Source: Pontibacter ummariensis (lineage in GTDB: Bacteria > Bacteroidota > Bacteroidia > Cytophagales > Hymenobacteraceae). Taken from it: a stretch of DNA of 64,000 nt. The stretch spans positions 62,001 to 126,000 of the forward strand of contig NZ_FZOQ01000003.1 of the NCBI RefSeq assembly GCF_900188175.1, given 5' to 3'. Below are positions 44,075-52,021 of the stretch, piece by piece (within the stretch, counting starts at the first letter, position 1; each line of letters starts with the position of its first letter). The position numbers were made by a program, and so were the translations under genes. The notes beneath the pieces are model-generated. The model was not told the DNA's origin and did no database searches. It saw only the letters and a program-made list of their open reading frames with translations.

Positions 44075-44506
44075 TGTTTACTGCTTAAAGGCCTGTTAAA
44101 GCATACTACCGGTTCTACCTGATTGTTTTACAACGCAACCTCTTTAATCGGTACTCCTTGGTTACACTTCTACAGTAGATGAGTGGCTATCTGGTAAGCA
44201 GTGTCCTTTTCGCTGCACAGGGCTTTACCTGCTGTGCTTGCTGTTGCCTTAGAGGTAGGTCGGTTCTCCCTACCCTTTCATAGAAAAGTTAGAATATAGT
44301 GGAAATTTATTCCCTTTTCACTTGGCTGCGTTCACACTAAAAAATCTGACTATAAGAAACTTAGGTGGGTTTAGGAAGAACATGATTGAAGAGAAGTCGT
44401 TCCAAGCAAAATAAGTCTTCTGTGCGGCGTTGGTAAGTTGAATAGGCATCTGACGAAGAAACAGAACCTCTCTTTAATTGGATTTACAGCTTAAACATTA
44501 AACCCT
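44075..44506. other. Intergenic region, no recognisable element
   Basis: This 432-nt divergent intergenic region lies between the SDR and a small hypothetical gene. I see no gene, no RNA signature and no clear TAnnTTTG promoter element; a long leader for the 44507 gene is possible. Confidence 0.5.
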
Positions 44507-44944
44507 ATGAAAATGCAGTATTTATCCTTCTTTAGAAGCTTATTCGGTGCCAAGGAACAGCCCTCAGGAGCCGGAAAGCCAAAGCGAGTAATTATTACTT
44601 CTTCTTCTCAGCCAGAGGTTTTGCACAAGAGAATGCGTGAAAAAGAAATGTCGCATGGCGAAACAGTAAAGGCAGACTTATCTCCGGTGCGCTTGGAAAG
44701 AAGCTACGGTAAAATGGTGATGTACTTCTGCCCCATGAAGTCTATTGAAGTGTTAGAAACCCTAAGTCCGGGAGACGGTGGTAGTATCCCTGCCCTGGCC
44801 AAAGTAGAAGGACTGACGATACCGAAAGATTTTAAACCTGGGCTTTACAAGCTGAAAAATGTAACGGTAACGTCGAACGGAACCATGCAGGTAAAAGCAA
44901 CCGAACAAACTACCTGGGAAGTTGCCGAAGTAGAGTGGGTATAA
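44507..44944 (+). CDS. Hypothetical protein
   Basis: A 145-residue protein. It starts MKMQYLSFFRSLFGAKEQP, has a Lys/Arg-rich first third with low-complexity SSSQP, then a compact beta-rich part (YFCPMKSIEVLETLSPGDGG, later FKPGLYKLKNVTVTSNGTMQV). No signal peptide or TM is clear. I do not recognise a family. The downstream terminator hairpin and normal codon use support it as a real gene. It is a single-gene unit with a long upstream intergenic region. Confidence 0.6.
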   Translation: MKMQYLSFFRSLFGAKEQPSGAGKPKRVIITSSSQPEVLHKRMREKEMSHGETVKADLSPVRLERSYGKMVMYFCPMKSIEVLETLSPGDGGSIPALAKVEGLTIPKDFKPGLYKLKNVTVTSNGTMQVKATEQTTWEVAEVEWV

Positions 44945-45002
44945 AAGACCAGGGATTTCTTAATTAAAAGCGGACAAAGCTATTTTCGAAACAGATAGCT
45001 TT

Positions 45003-45055
45003 CTAAAAAGGACGGTTCAGGCTGCGACAAGACAGCCCGGAGCCGTCCTTTTTAG
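45003..45055 (+). terminator. Terminator of the 145-residue protein gene
   Basis: CTAAAAAGGACGG... (from 45003) pairs with ...CCGTCCTTTTTAG (to 45055), with an inner GGCTG/CAGCC stem; a T-run ends it on the plus strand. Confidence 0.8.
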
Positions 45056-45178
45056 ATGTTATTGCTTTTCTTCCTAACCTTATTGGGGTAATGGCGGTTT
45101 GTAGCAAGGCAGCCAGAATGGAACTGGCACAGTAATAGCTTAGTTAACTTGCTAGAATTTAATCACACCCCATATAGC

Positions 45179-46786
45179 ATGAAGAAATTAACTGCTGCCT
45201 TGGCACTAGCCCTTTCCACGGGCGTTGCGCTTGGCCAGAATGTACAGCAGGTGCCACAAAACTGGCACTTACTAGATCAGCAGACGGACGGCGTTTACGG
45301 AATCAGCATAGAGAAAGCTTACCAGGAGCTGTTGCAAAACAAGCAGCCAGACACCGTCTTAGTCGCTGTTATTGACTCAGGCATTGATACCTTGCACGAA
45401 GACCTGACCCCTGTTCTATGGCGGAACCGGCTGGAAGCCGCAGGCGGATCCTTAGATCCGGACAGGAATGGCTATGCCGGAGACATCTACGGATGGAATT
45501 TTCTGGGAGCAGATGACCCGAGCAAAAATGTAACAAAGGATTCTTACGAAAGCGAGCGGGTTTACTTTAAGTACAAAGACAAGTTTGCCGGTGTAACTTC
45601 CGAAAAGCAGGTAAAAAAGAAGGACCGCGAACTTTACAAGGTCTGGCTGAAAAGCAAGGAGCACGCTACGAAGGTGTCAGAGGCAGGCAAAGAGGTGGAC
45701 ATGATGTATAGCCTGCTGGAGGTGCTGCCGCGTGTGGATGGTTTCTTTAAAATGCTTCTAAGAAAAGACACCTACACAGCACAGGACCTGGATTCTCTGA
45801 AAATAGACGACCCAAGAGTAGCACAAGGGAAAAAGCTGTATGGTATGGTCTTCGAGCGGGTTACGCCGGGTGCTACCAACAAACAGCTTCCGGAGCTGTT
45901 GCAGCAATATGCTGATAGCCTGAAAGCAAATTTAAAAGCACCTGAAACGCCGCCGGTAGATTACCGTGGCCTGGTAGTGGAGGATGACTACAATAACATC
46001 AACGACCGCTACTACGGCAACAATAACCTGATGGCCGGTAACCCGAAGCATGGAACCCATGTGGCTGGTATTATTGGAGCTGCCCGAAACAACAACTTAG
46101 GGATAGACGGAGTGGCCGATGCCGTTAAGATCATGATGATCAGGGCGGTGCCTGATGGCGATGAGCATGACAAAGATATAGCCATGGCTATCCGCTACGC
46201 GGTAGATAATGGTGCTAAGATCATCAACATGAGCTTCGGCAAATCGTTTTCTCCGGAAAGAGAGTGGGTCGAAGATGCGATCAAATATGCAGAGGCACAT
46301 GACGTGCTGATCGTGCGGGCAGCAGGGAATGATAACACGAACATAGATGAGGTACCTTATTTCCCGAACCCTATTTCTCTGAAAGACAAAACCAAAGCGC
46401 CCAATGTGATTACAGTTGGCGCCACAGGCCCTATGCAGCGTAGCCTAATTGCTCCGTTCTCTAACTATGGCAAAGGCATCGTAGACGTTTTTGCACCCGG
46501 AGTTAATATCTACTCTACCATTCCGGGAGGCAATGCGTATGGCTCGTCTAGTGGAACAAGTATGGCCTCGCCGGTAGTTACCGGGCTGGCAGCCGTGATC
46601 AAAGCTTATTACCCTCATTTGTCAGCTATCCAAATAAAGAATATTATCGAGGCTTCTGTAACGAAAATAGATGAGCCGGTTATCAATCCTGGAACTGGTG
46701 AGAAAGTGGCTATTTCAGAGCTTGCCCGCACAGGCGGCATCGTCAACGCCTATAAGGCGCTAAAACTGGCAGACACGATCCAGTAG
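45179..46786 (+). CDS. Secreted subtilisin-like serine protease (S8 family)
   Basis: A 535-residue exported protease. The signal peptide is MKKLTAALALALSTGVALGQ. The catalytic triad is visible: D66 in VAVIDSGID, H291 in KHGTHVAG and S461 in SSGTSMASP. An insert of about 225 residues between Asp and His is longer than in subtilisin and is the arrangement seen in Bacteroidota S8 proteins. There is no C-terminal T9SS sorting domain visible, so it may be periplasmic or surface-bound by other means. The ATG at 45179 was used, since it starts the signal peptide, instead of 45149. It is monocistronic with a strong terminator. Confidence 0.93.
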   Translation: MKKLTAALALALSTGVALGQNVQQVPQNWHLLDQQTDGVYGISIEKAYQELLQNKQPDTVLVAVIDSGIDTLHEDLTPVLWRNRLEAAGGSLDPDRNGYAGDIYGWNFLGADDPSKNVTKDSYESERVYFKYKDKFAGVTSEKQVKKKDRELYKVWLKSKEHATKVSEAGKEVDMMYSLLEVLPRVDGFFKMLLRKDTYTAQDLDSLKIDDPRVAQGKKLYGMVFERVTPGATNKQLPELLQQYADSLKANLKAPETPPVDYRGLVVEDDYNNINDRYYGNNNLMAGNPKHGTHVAGIIGAARNNNLGIDGVADAVKIMMIRAVPDGDEHDKDIAMAIRYAVDNGAKIINMSFGKSFSPEREWVEDAIKYAEAHDVLIVRAAGNDNTNIDEVPYFPNPISLKDKTKAPNVITVGATGPMQRSLIAPFSNYGKGIVDVFAPGVNIYSTIPGGNAYGSSSGTSMASPVVTGLAAVIKAYYPHLSAIQIKNIIEASVTKIDEPVINPGTGEKVAISELARTGGIVNAYKALKLADTIQ

Positions 46787-46802
46787 ATCATACCTGGAAC
46801 AG

Positions 46803-46848
46803 ATAAACAAGAAAAGCAGCTCTCGGTAGGGCTGCTTTTCTTGTTTAT
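46803..46848 (+). terminator. Terminator of the subtilase gene
   Basis: An 18-bp perfect stem (46803-46820 and 46831-46848) with a 10-nt loop, ending in TTTTCTTGTTT; it may also stop rlmF on the other strand. Confidence 0.85.
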
Positions 46849-46897
46849 GCTGTAAGTACGAAGTCAAGTACCAGTAAGGCAGTGTCTGCTATCCCCT

Positions 46898-47863
46898 TTA
46901 TTGCCACTTCGTTTCTGCCCATCTTTTCTGTTGTTCCTGGCTTAGGAACGTCCAGGCAACGAGGCGGCTTGTTTTGTTCCCCTGGCCCATCGGGATTGTC
47001 TTCACTTCAAAAGCGCTCACCTGCTTTAGGGCATGATAAATACTGCTGAGGTTGGCCTGCTTTGAGACCAGGCTGGTAAACCAAAAGCAGGAAGTGGCGA
47101 ATTGCTTGCTCTGGTCAACCATGTCCGTCACGAACTTTTTCTCTCCTCCTTCGCACCACAGCTCTCCCTTTTGGCCACCGAAGTTCAGGGTTGGCTTTTT
47201 TACCTTCTGCTGTTTCAGGTTCGTTAGCTTACGGATTGTCCCGGCCTGTGCTTCTGCCAAAGAAGCATGAAAGGGCGGGTTACACACTGTCAGGTCGATC
47301 CGTTCCTCTTTACGGATGATACCCAAGAAGATATTCTGTGGGTTCTTTTGTAGGCGTAGTTCTACCTTCTCTTTTAAGGCAGGGTTAGCCTCGACTATCT
47401 TGTTTGATGAGGCGATGGAAACAGGGTCGATATCAGCCGCGATAAAGGACCAGCCATATTCCTGGATGCCGATGATAGGATACACGCAGCTTGCCCCTAC
47501 CCCAACGTCCAGGCACGTTATCTTGTTACCCGTCGGGATCTTTCCGCGATTCGTGTGGGCCAATAGATCAGCTGTGTGATGTATATAATCGGCCCTGCCA
47601 GGTATGGGCGGGCACAAAAAGCCTGGAGGGATATCCCAATCCTTAATTCCGTAAAAGTGCACCAGCAAGGCTTTGTTCAGCATCTTTACTGCTTTGGGGT
47701 CAAAGAAGTCAACCGATGCATCCTGGTAGGCATTCAGCTTCACGAAAGGCTCTAAACCCGGACAGCTCTTTATAAGCTGTGAGAAATCATAGCGCGTGCG
47801 GTGCCTGTTACGTGGGTGTAAATTGGACTTTTCTTCCGGATGTGATTTCTTTTTTTGAGCCAT
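46898..47863 (-). CDS. rlmF: 23S rRNA (adenine(1618)-N(6))-methyltransferase
   Basis: RlmF (YbiN) methylates A1618 of 23S rRNA using SAM. The 321-residue protein begins with a Lys/His-rich tail and then RNRHRTRYDFSQLIKSCPGL. TRYDF and ALLVHFYGIKDWDIPPGFLCPPIPGRADYIHH are family markers. The SAM-binding region is TCLDVGVGASCVYPIIG, and NPPFHAS is the N6-adenine catalytic motif. Length matches the family. It is a single gene, convergent with the subtilase. The TIR-type gene upstream is of different base composition and is not expected to act with it. Confidence 0.94.
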   Translation of the reverse strand: MAQKKKSHPEEKSNLHPRNRHRTRYDFSQLIKSCPGLEPFVKLNAYQDASVDFFDPKAVKMLNKALLVHFYGIKDWDIPPGFLCPPIPGRADYIHHTADLLAHTNRGKIPTGNKITCLDVGVGASCVYPIIGIQEYGWSFIAADIDPVSIASSNKIVEANPALKEKVELRLQKNPQNIFLGIIRKEERIDLTVCNPPFHASLAEAQAGTIRKLTNLKQQKVKKPTLNFGGQKGELWCEGGEKKFVTDMVDQSKQFATSCFWFTSLVSKQANLSSIYHALKQVSAFEVKTIPMGQGNKTSRLVAWTFLSQEQQKRWAETKWQ

Positions 47864-47962
47864 ACAACCTAAGACCTTAAACTCTTAGTAGCCAATTACT
47901 GGCTACCAAACGTGGTTAGCGGCACAAATATAAGCATAAGCTTCCCAATGGAAGGTTAAACA

Positions 47963-47987
47963 AAAAGCAGCCCCAGGAGCTGCTTTT
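47963..47987 (-). terminator. Terminator downstream of the TIR gene
   Basis: AAAAAGCAGC paired with GCTGCTTTT around CCCAGGA. The hairpin and its flanks are nearly the same as the fumC terminator at 48959-48987, 996 nt away, with both in the same orientation. Confidence 0.75.
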
Positions 47988-47999
47988 CCTCTTGTTGGC

Positions 48000-48059
48000 G
48001 CTAACTTATAGCTGTGCTAACTTTCCATGATATAAAAAGAGTACGAGCTATAAGTTAGC
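48000..48059. repeat. Inverted repeat behind the TIR gene
   Basis: GCTAACTTATAGCT (48000-48013) and AGCTATAAGTTAGC (48046-48059) are perfect 14-nt inverted copies with a 32-nt spacer. They sit 14 nt past the TIR stop. It could be a structured 3' end or a trace of the element that brought the gene; it does not match an integron attC core. Confidence 0.5.
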
Positions 48060-48072
48060 TCTAGCGGGAGAA

Positions 48073-48894
48073 TTAAAATGGGAGGTCATTATCTTCTGAT
48101 GTAGGTTCGTATAAGCTATATAGTTTTTGCTCATTCCTGAGAATAATCTCCAAACCATTTTGAGAGATTTTGTAAGCATAATAGTCCCATCCATTATGAT
48201 CTACATCATTTTCCTTTTCTAGATAACCTAGCCTCTCAAGCTTTATAGATGAAACATCGACCTTTGGTGTTTTATTGTTTAGAACATTTTTTATCTCCCA
48301 TAAAGCCAAACCACTTGGTGAGCTAGTTGCTGTGGACATCAATGCGGCTAAAACACGAAAATCAATATCTGTTAAGTCTTCATCTCGTACCTGTAAGTTT
48401 GAAACAGTAGAAGTATAAGTTCCCGCACCTCTAATTAGGCCTAATCTGTCTACCTCTTTTTTGATTAAAGTACAAGCATAGTTCAATGCAGAAGTAATGT
48501 CTCCATCTGATCGGTTTGGCTCATAGTCCGCAGTTGTTACTCCAAGTAAATCTGTAGGAAAATGTAGATCAACACCTCTAGGTTTAACTATAAAACATCT
48601 TTGCTTTCCGATGGTGCCAATAAATAAGCCTAGCTCGAAGATTACATTATCTCTAACTACTTTCTCTTCATTGTCTCTTATTGTTGCTAAATCATCAGGA
48701 GAGAAAATAAAAACTGAGAAATCAACGGATAACGCTTTTTCAGTTAAGGAGTCAATTGTATTATTTGCTAATCTGAATGTGCCGTTTCTCCAAATCGTGA
48801 CTTCACATGAATGATCTAAATTCTCATTAATAGCATCTGCTATAATTAAGCTTTCTGCTGAGCATCCAATAAATAACCTTGGCTTTCTTTCCAT
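48073..48894 (-). CDS. TIR-like (PF10137-type) protein with C-terminal winged helix
   Basis: A 273-residue protein that I read as a stand-alone immune-type effector. Residues 5-100 form a TIR-like nucleotide-binding domain: RLFIGCSAESLIIADAI (about 6-22), then FSVFIFSPDDLATI, and RDNVIFELGLFIGTIGKQRCF, with Glu87 at the place of the NAD-cleaving Glu of this family (PF10137, found in CBASS Cap12 and Pycsar effectors). Residues 170-255 look like a winged-helix domain (DIDFRVLAALMSTAT, ending YKISQNGLEIILRN). No cyclase or partner gene adjoins it. The gene is clearly more AT-rich than its neighbours and lies between rlmF and fumC, flanked by near-identical terminators, so transfer is likely. NADase activity is an inference. 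Confidence 0.75.
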   Translation of the reverse strand: MERKPRLFIGCSAESLIIADAINENLDHSCEVTIWRNGTFRLANNTIDSLTEKALSVDFSVFIFSPDDLATIRDNEEKVVRDNVIFELGLFIGTIGKQRCFIVKPRGVDLHFPTDLLGVTTADYEPNRSDGDITSALNYACTLIKKEVDRLGLIRGAGTYTSTVSNLQVRDEDLTDIDFRVLAALMSTATSSPSGLALWEIKNVLNNKTPKVDVSSIKLERLGYLEKENDVDHNGWDYYAYKISQNGLEIILRNEQKLYSLYEPTSEDNDLPF

Positions 48895-48958
48895 CAGTTC
48901 ATCATTCTCTTTTTTAAGAATAAATATAGTAAATACTACATCAATATGCGCTAAATAA

Positions 48959-48987
48959 AAAAGCAGCCCCCAACCGGAGCTGCTTTT
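48959..48987 (-). terminator. fumC terminator
   Basis: AAAAGCAGC pairs with GCTGCTTTT around an 11-nt loop, with a T-run on the minus strand, 48 nt after the fumC stop. It closely resembles the hairpin at 47963. Confidence 0.8.
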
Positions 48988-49034
48988 CCTTTGTCTATTA
49001 TACAGGCAAAAGCCTGTGTTAAAAATCTAGCGTC

Positions 49035-50432
49035 TTACTTCTTTAAACTGCCGATCATGTCCTCTGGGCGCACCCACTCGTCGAACTGCTCGTTGGTAAG
49101 CAGACCAAGGTCGAGGGCTGCCTGGCGAAGGGTTGTTCCTTCTTTGTGGGCCTTCTTCGCGATTTTAGCAGCATTATCGTATCCGATGTGTGGGTTCAAG
49201 GCTGTTACCAGCATCAGGGAGTTCTCCAAGTTGTGTTTGATGCGCTCTCTGTTTGGCTCGATACCCACAGCACAGTGCTTGTCAAAAGAGTCACAGGCGT
49301 CACCGATCAGCTGGGCGCTCATCAGCAGGTTGTAGATCATCACCGGCTTAAACACGTTCAACTCGAAGTGGCCGTTCATACCACCCACCGAAATAGCCAC
49401 GTCATTACCAACTACCTGGGCGCAAACCATGGTCATGGCCTCTGCCTGAGTAGGGTTTACCTTGCCTGGCATGATAGAAGAACCTGGCTCGTTCTCGGGG
49501 ATTGTAATCTCCGCGATACCAGAGCGTGGGCCAGAGGCCAGCAAACGGATATCGTTGGCAATCTTCATCAGGCTTACCGCCAACTGCTTCAGGGCACCGG
49601 AGGTTTCTACAATAGCGTCGTGTGCGGCAAGGGCCTCAAACTTGTTAGGAGCCGTACGGAAGTCATGGCCAGCGAATTTAGAGATCTTCTCAGCCACCAG
49701 CTCGGCATAGCCTTCCGGTGTGTTCAGGCCTGTTCCTACCGCAGAGCCACCCAGCGCCAGGTCTTTCAGGTGATCGAGTGTGTTCTCCAGGGCACGCATG
49801 CCATAGTCCAGTTGCTTCACGTAACCGGAGAGCTCCTGGCCCAGGGTTAGCGGTGTTGCGTCCATCAGGTGTGTACGGCCGATCTTCACTACGTCCATAA
49901 AGGCCTCCGACTTGCCGTGCAGCGTGTCGCGCAGTTTTTTGATCAATGGCAGCGTGTGCTCTACCACTTTTTTGTAAGCGGCGATGTGCATCGCTGTCGG
50001 GAAAGTATCGTTTGAAGACTGCGACTTGTTTACGTCGTCGTTTGGGTGAACTTTCTTTTTCTCGTCTGTTAGCTCGCCGCCCAGCAGTACATGCGCACGG
50101 TTAGCCACCACCTCATTCACGTTCATGTTAGACTGCGTACCAGAGCCTGTCTGCCACACTACCAGTGGGAACTGATCGTTCAGCTTGCCGGCCAGGATTT
50201 CGTCGCACACCTGGCTGATGATGTCTGCCTTGTCCTGTGCCAACACACCTAGTTCGGCGTTCGCCTGCGCCGCTGACTTCTTCAGGATAGCGAAGGCCTC
50301 GATGATCTCCTGCGGCATACGCTGTCCGCCGATGGTAAAGTTCTCTTTTGAACGCTGTGTCTGCGCGCCCCAGTATTTGTCTGCAGGCACCTCGATCGGG
50401 CCCATGGTATCTTTCTCTACACGAACTTGCAT
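49035..50432 (-). CDS. fumC: Fumarate hydratase, class II
   Basis: This 465-residue cytoplasmic homotetrameric enzyme converts fumarate to L-malate in the TCA cycle. The fumarase/aspartase signature [17 protein letters not shown] is present, as are [14 protein letters not shown] and [20 protein letters not shown]. No iron-sulfur ligands are needed in this class. The N-terminal [28 protein letters not shown] is standard. A TAGTTTTG -7-like element lies 40 nt before the start. It is a single gene followed by its own terminator and the TIR gene. Confidence 0.97.
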   Translation of the reverse strand: MQVRVEKDTMGPIEVPADKYWGAQTQRSKENFTIGGQRMPQEIIEAFAILKKSAAQANAELGVLAQDKADIISQVCDEILAGKLNDQFPLVVWQTGSGTQSNMNVNEVVANRAHVLLGGELTDEKKKVHPNDDVNKSQSSNDTFPTAMHIAAYKKVVEHTLPLIKKLRDTLHGKSEAFMDVVKIGRTHLMDATPLTLGQELSGYVKQLDYGMRALENTLDHLKDLALGGSAVGTGLNTPEGYAELVAEKISKFAGHDFRTAPNKFEALAAHDAIVETSGALKQLAVSLMKIANDIRLLASGPRSGIAEITIPENEPGSSIMPGKVNPTQAEAMTMVCAQVVGNDVAISVGGMNGHFELNVFKPVMIYNLLMSAQLIGDACDSFDKHCAVGIEPNRERIKHNLENSLMLVTALNPHIGYDNAAKIAKKAHKEGTTLRQAALDLGLLTNEQFDEWVRPEDMIGSLKK

Positions 50433-50471
50433 ATAGTTTTATCTATTGGTTTAAGGATTAAGTGTCTATGG

Positions 50472-50479
50472 CAAAACTA
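50472..50479 (-). promoter_or_regulatory. -7-like element upstream of fumC
   Basis: TAGTTTTG on the minus strand fits TAnnTTTG and ends 39 nt before the fumC ATG at 50432. A -33 TTG at the normal spacing is not seen. Confidence 0.4.
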
Positions 50480-50535
50480 CAAAAAGTTTTACTAGTGTTC
50501 TAGGCGTACAGGTGCCTGCCTCCGGACAAGGAAAC

Positions 50536-51252
50536 CTAGTATATTACCCTGGTGCCCGAATGCTCAGCCATCAAGGCGATCATCTCCAGGTGCACAGGCT
50601 TTAGGTAGGCCGTGTTAATGTTAGTCTGGTCGTTGAAAGATACCAGGTACTCCCCTTCCTTGCCAAGGAAGTGAATGCTCTGGATCTCGCTAAGGTCATA
50701 CGAGCGTTGCTCCAGCAATAGGTTCGTTATTTCCAGCGTATCCTCATTAACCGTTACATGCCAGCGTAAGGCGTACCAGGCTACCAGTCCGGAGATAGTC
50801 AGCATCAGGAGAATCAGTAGGTTGTAGGCCCTGTTCGATTTGTGCCCCTCTACCTGGCGCATGTAATTTTTGTACATGTCGTAGTCCTCGGTTAACAGGA
50901 TGCGCTGTAGCAGGCGGAGCGGTAGTACGGCAAGGGTAAGCCCCAGCAAAAGGCCGGGCGCAAAAAGGGCTCTGAAATTAGGCGTGAGCACGTACATGTA
51001 CTCTTTGGAGGCATGAATCATGCTGGACACTAAAGCCAGCATCCCGGCACAGAACACGGATAGCAAACAGGCAAAGATGAAGTAAATGATCGTTAGCTTT
51101 AGCTCTTGCTTCTGTATGTACTTTATTTCGTCGGCTGTCATGGCTGCTAAGTTCCGACCCGGTGAAAGTTTTCGCAAAGCAAAGCGAACAACAGGCAGTA
51201 ACACGGCAACCGCAAAAAAGGCAATAAGTAAACTCTTTAAGATTTCCAGCAT
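50536..51252 (-). CDS. Conserved hypothetical membrane protein
   Basis: A 238-residue membrane protein with four predicted TMs: MLEILKSLLIAFFAVAVLLP, ELKLTIIYFIFACLLSVF, FAPGLLLGLTLAVLPLRLL and YNLLILLMLTISGLVAWY. A C-terminal soluble stretch (LEITNLLLEQRSYDLSEIQSIHFLGKEGEYL) resembles the small PH-like beta domain of DUF-type membrane proteins, which I cannot name. Function unknown. It is followed on the minus strand by fumC 103 nt later and preceded by the Mpo1-like gene by 25 nt, so it may be co-transcribed with the latter. Confidence 0.65.
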   Translation of the reverse strand: MLEILKSLLIAFFAVAVLLPVVRFALRKLSPGRNLAAMTADEIKYIQKQELKLTIIYFIFACLLSVFCAGMLALVSSMIHASKEYMYVLTPNFRALFAPGLLLGLTLAVLPLRLLQRILLTEDYDMYKNYMRQVEGHKSNRAYNLLILLMLTISGLVAWYALRWHVTVNEDTLEITNLLLEQRSYDLSEIQSIHFLGKEGEYLVSFNDQTNINTAYLKPVHLEMIALMAEHSGTRVIY

Positions 51253-51277
51253 GGGGGTAAACTTTGAAAGCGCAAAG

Positions 51278-51760
51278 TTAATACGGGATACCCAATTTCC
51301 GATAGATAAAGCCTAGTAACCAGGCCGGCCCGATGAGCAGGAACTGCAGGTCCTTAAAGAACGAAGGTTTCTTGCCCTCCACCTTATGTCCATAGAACTG
51401 CCCGATCCAGGCCAGTACGAAGATCACGAGGCAAATAAGCCACAGGGGCGCTTCCGCAGTGGCATCCACCGCCCGCACCCCTAGCAGTACCAGTGTGCAA
51501 ACCACAGCCATGCCCAGAAACATCAGAAACGACAGTCGCAGGTAGAACAGCAAACCTAGCAGGACGACCACCGTGCCAAAATGCGCGTAAGGCTGCAACT
51601 GTGGCGGGAAGGGTTCTTTTAAAGCGCCACTGGGGATGCTTGCCAGCAGGCCGACGATACTAAAAAAGATCAGAGGCACGCAAATCCAATGAATAAGCTT
51701 GTTCGTATGGTTCTGGTGGCTTTGGCCATACTCATCGAACCACTGTTGCATTGTTCTCAT
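51278..51760 (-). CDS. Mpo1-like (DUF962) membrane protein
   Basis: A 160-residue protein with four TMs and the DUF962 opening MQQWFDEYGQSHQNHTNKLIHWICVPLI. The conserved His of NKLIHWxCVP and the later IGQFYGHKVEGKKPSFFKDLQFLLIGPAWLL are the metal-binding residues of the family. In yeast, Mpo1 is a dioxygenase that removes one carbon from 2-hydroxy fatty acids; a like role in bacterial lipid turnover is possible but not shown. Start could be the Met at residue 4. It precedes a hypothetical membrane gene by 25 nt. Confidence 0.85.
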   Translation of the reverse strand: MRTMQQWFDEYGQSHQNHTNKLIHWICVPLIFFSIVGLLASIPSGALKEPFPPQLQPYAHFGTVVVLLGLLFYLRLSFLMFLGMAVVCTLVLLGVRAVDATAEAPLWLICLVIFVLAWIGQFYGHKVEGKKPSFFKDLQFLLIGPAWLLGFIYRKLGIPY

Positions 51761-51909
51761 AGTGTTGTCCTCCTTCTCAGGCTTTTAACTAATTGCTGCT
51801 ATTGGTCTTGTAACGGAAAGTACACAATCGGGCTTATAGATGCAATGAAAAAGAGGCCCTTCTGCGGCTGGTTCGGAACAGTACAACTGTCTCAGAATCG
51901 GCTGTTTCC

Positions 51910-51940
51910 TTTGGGCTTGGGCACTTTTTGCTTATATTTG
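51910..51940 (+). promoter_or_regulatory. Full Bacteroidota promoter of the histidine kinase gene
   Basis: TTTG at 51910-51913 and TATATTTG at 51933-51940, spaced by 19 nt, fit the -33/-7 pair used by the Bacteroidota housekeeping sigma factor. It lies 81 nt before the ATG at 52022. Confidence 0.7.
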
Positions 51941-52021
51941 ACTAGTACCAAAATTGTACGTTGAGTGTCAGGTGCGCCAGAATAGCTGGTATTGTAAACA
52001 TTCAGCGAAAAACGAAAGTCT

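Noticed and set aside
48000..48059. Integron attC-like site behind the TIR gene
   Set aside because: The arms read GCGCTAAC and GTTAGCTC and do not fit RYYYAAC/GTTRRRY; no integrase or cassette array is seen.
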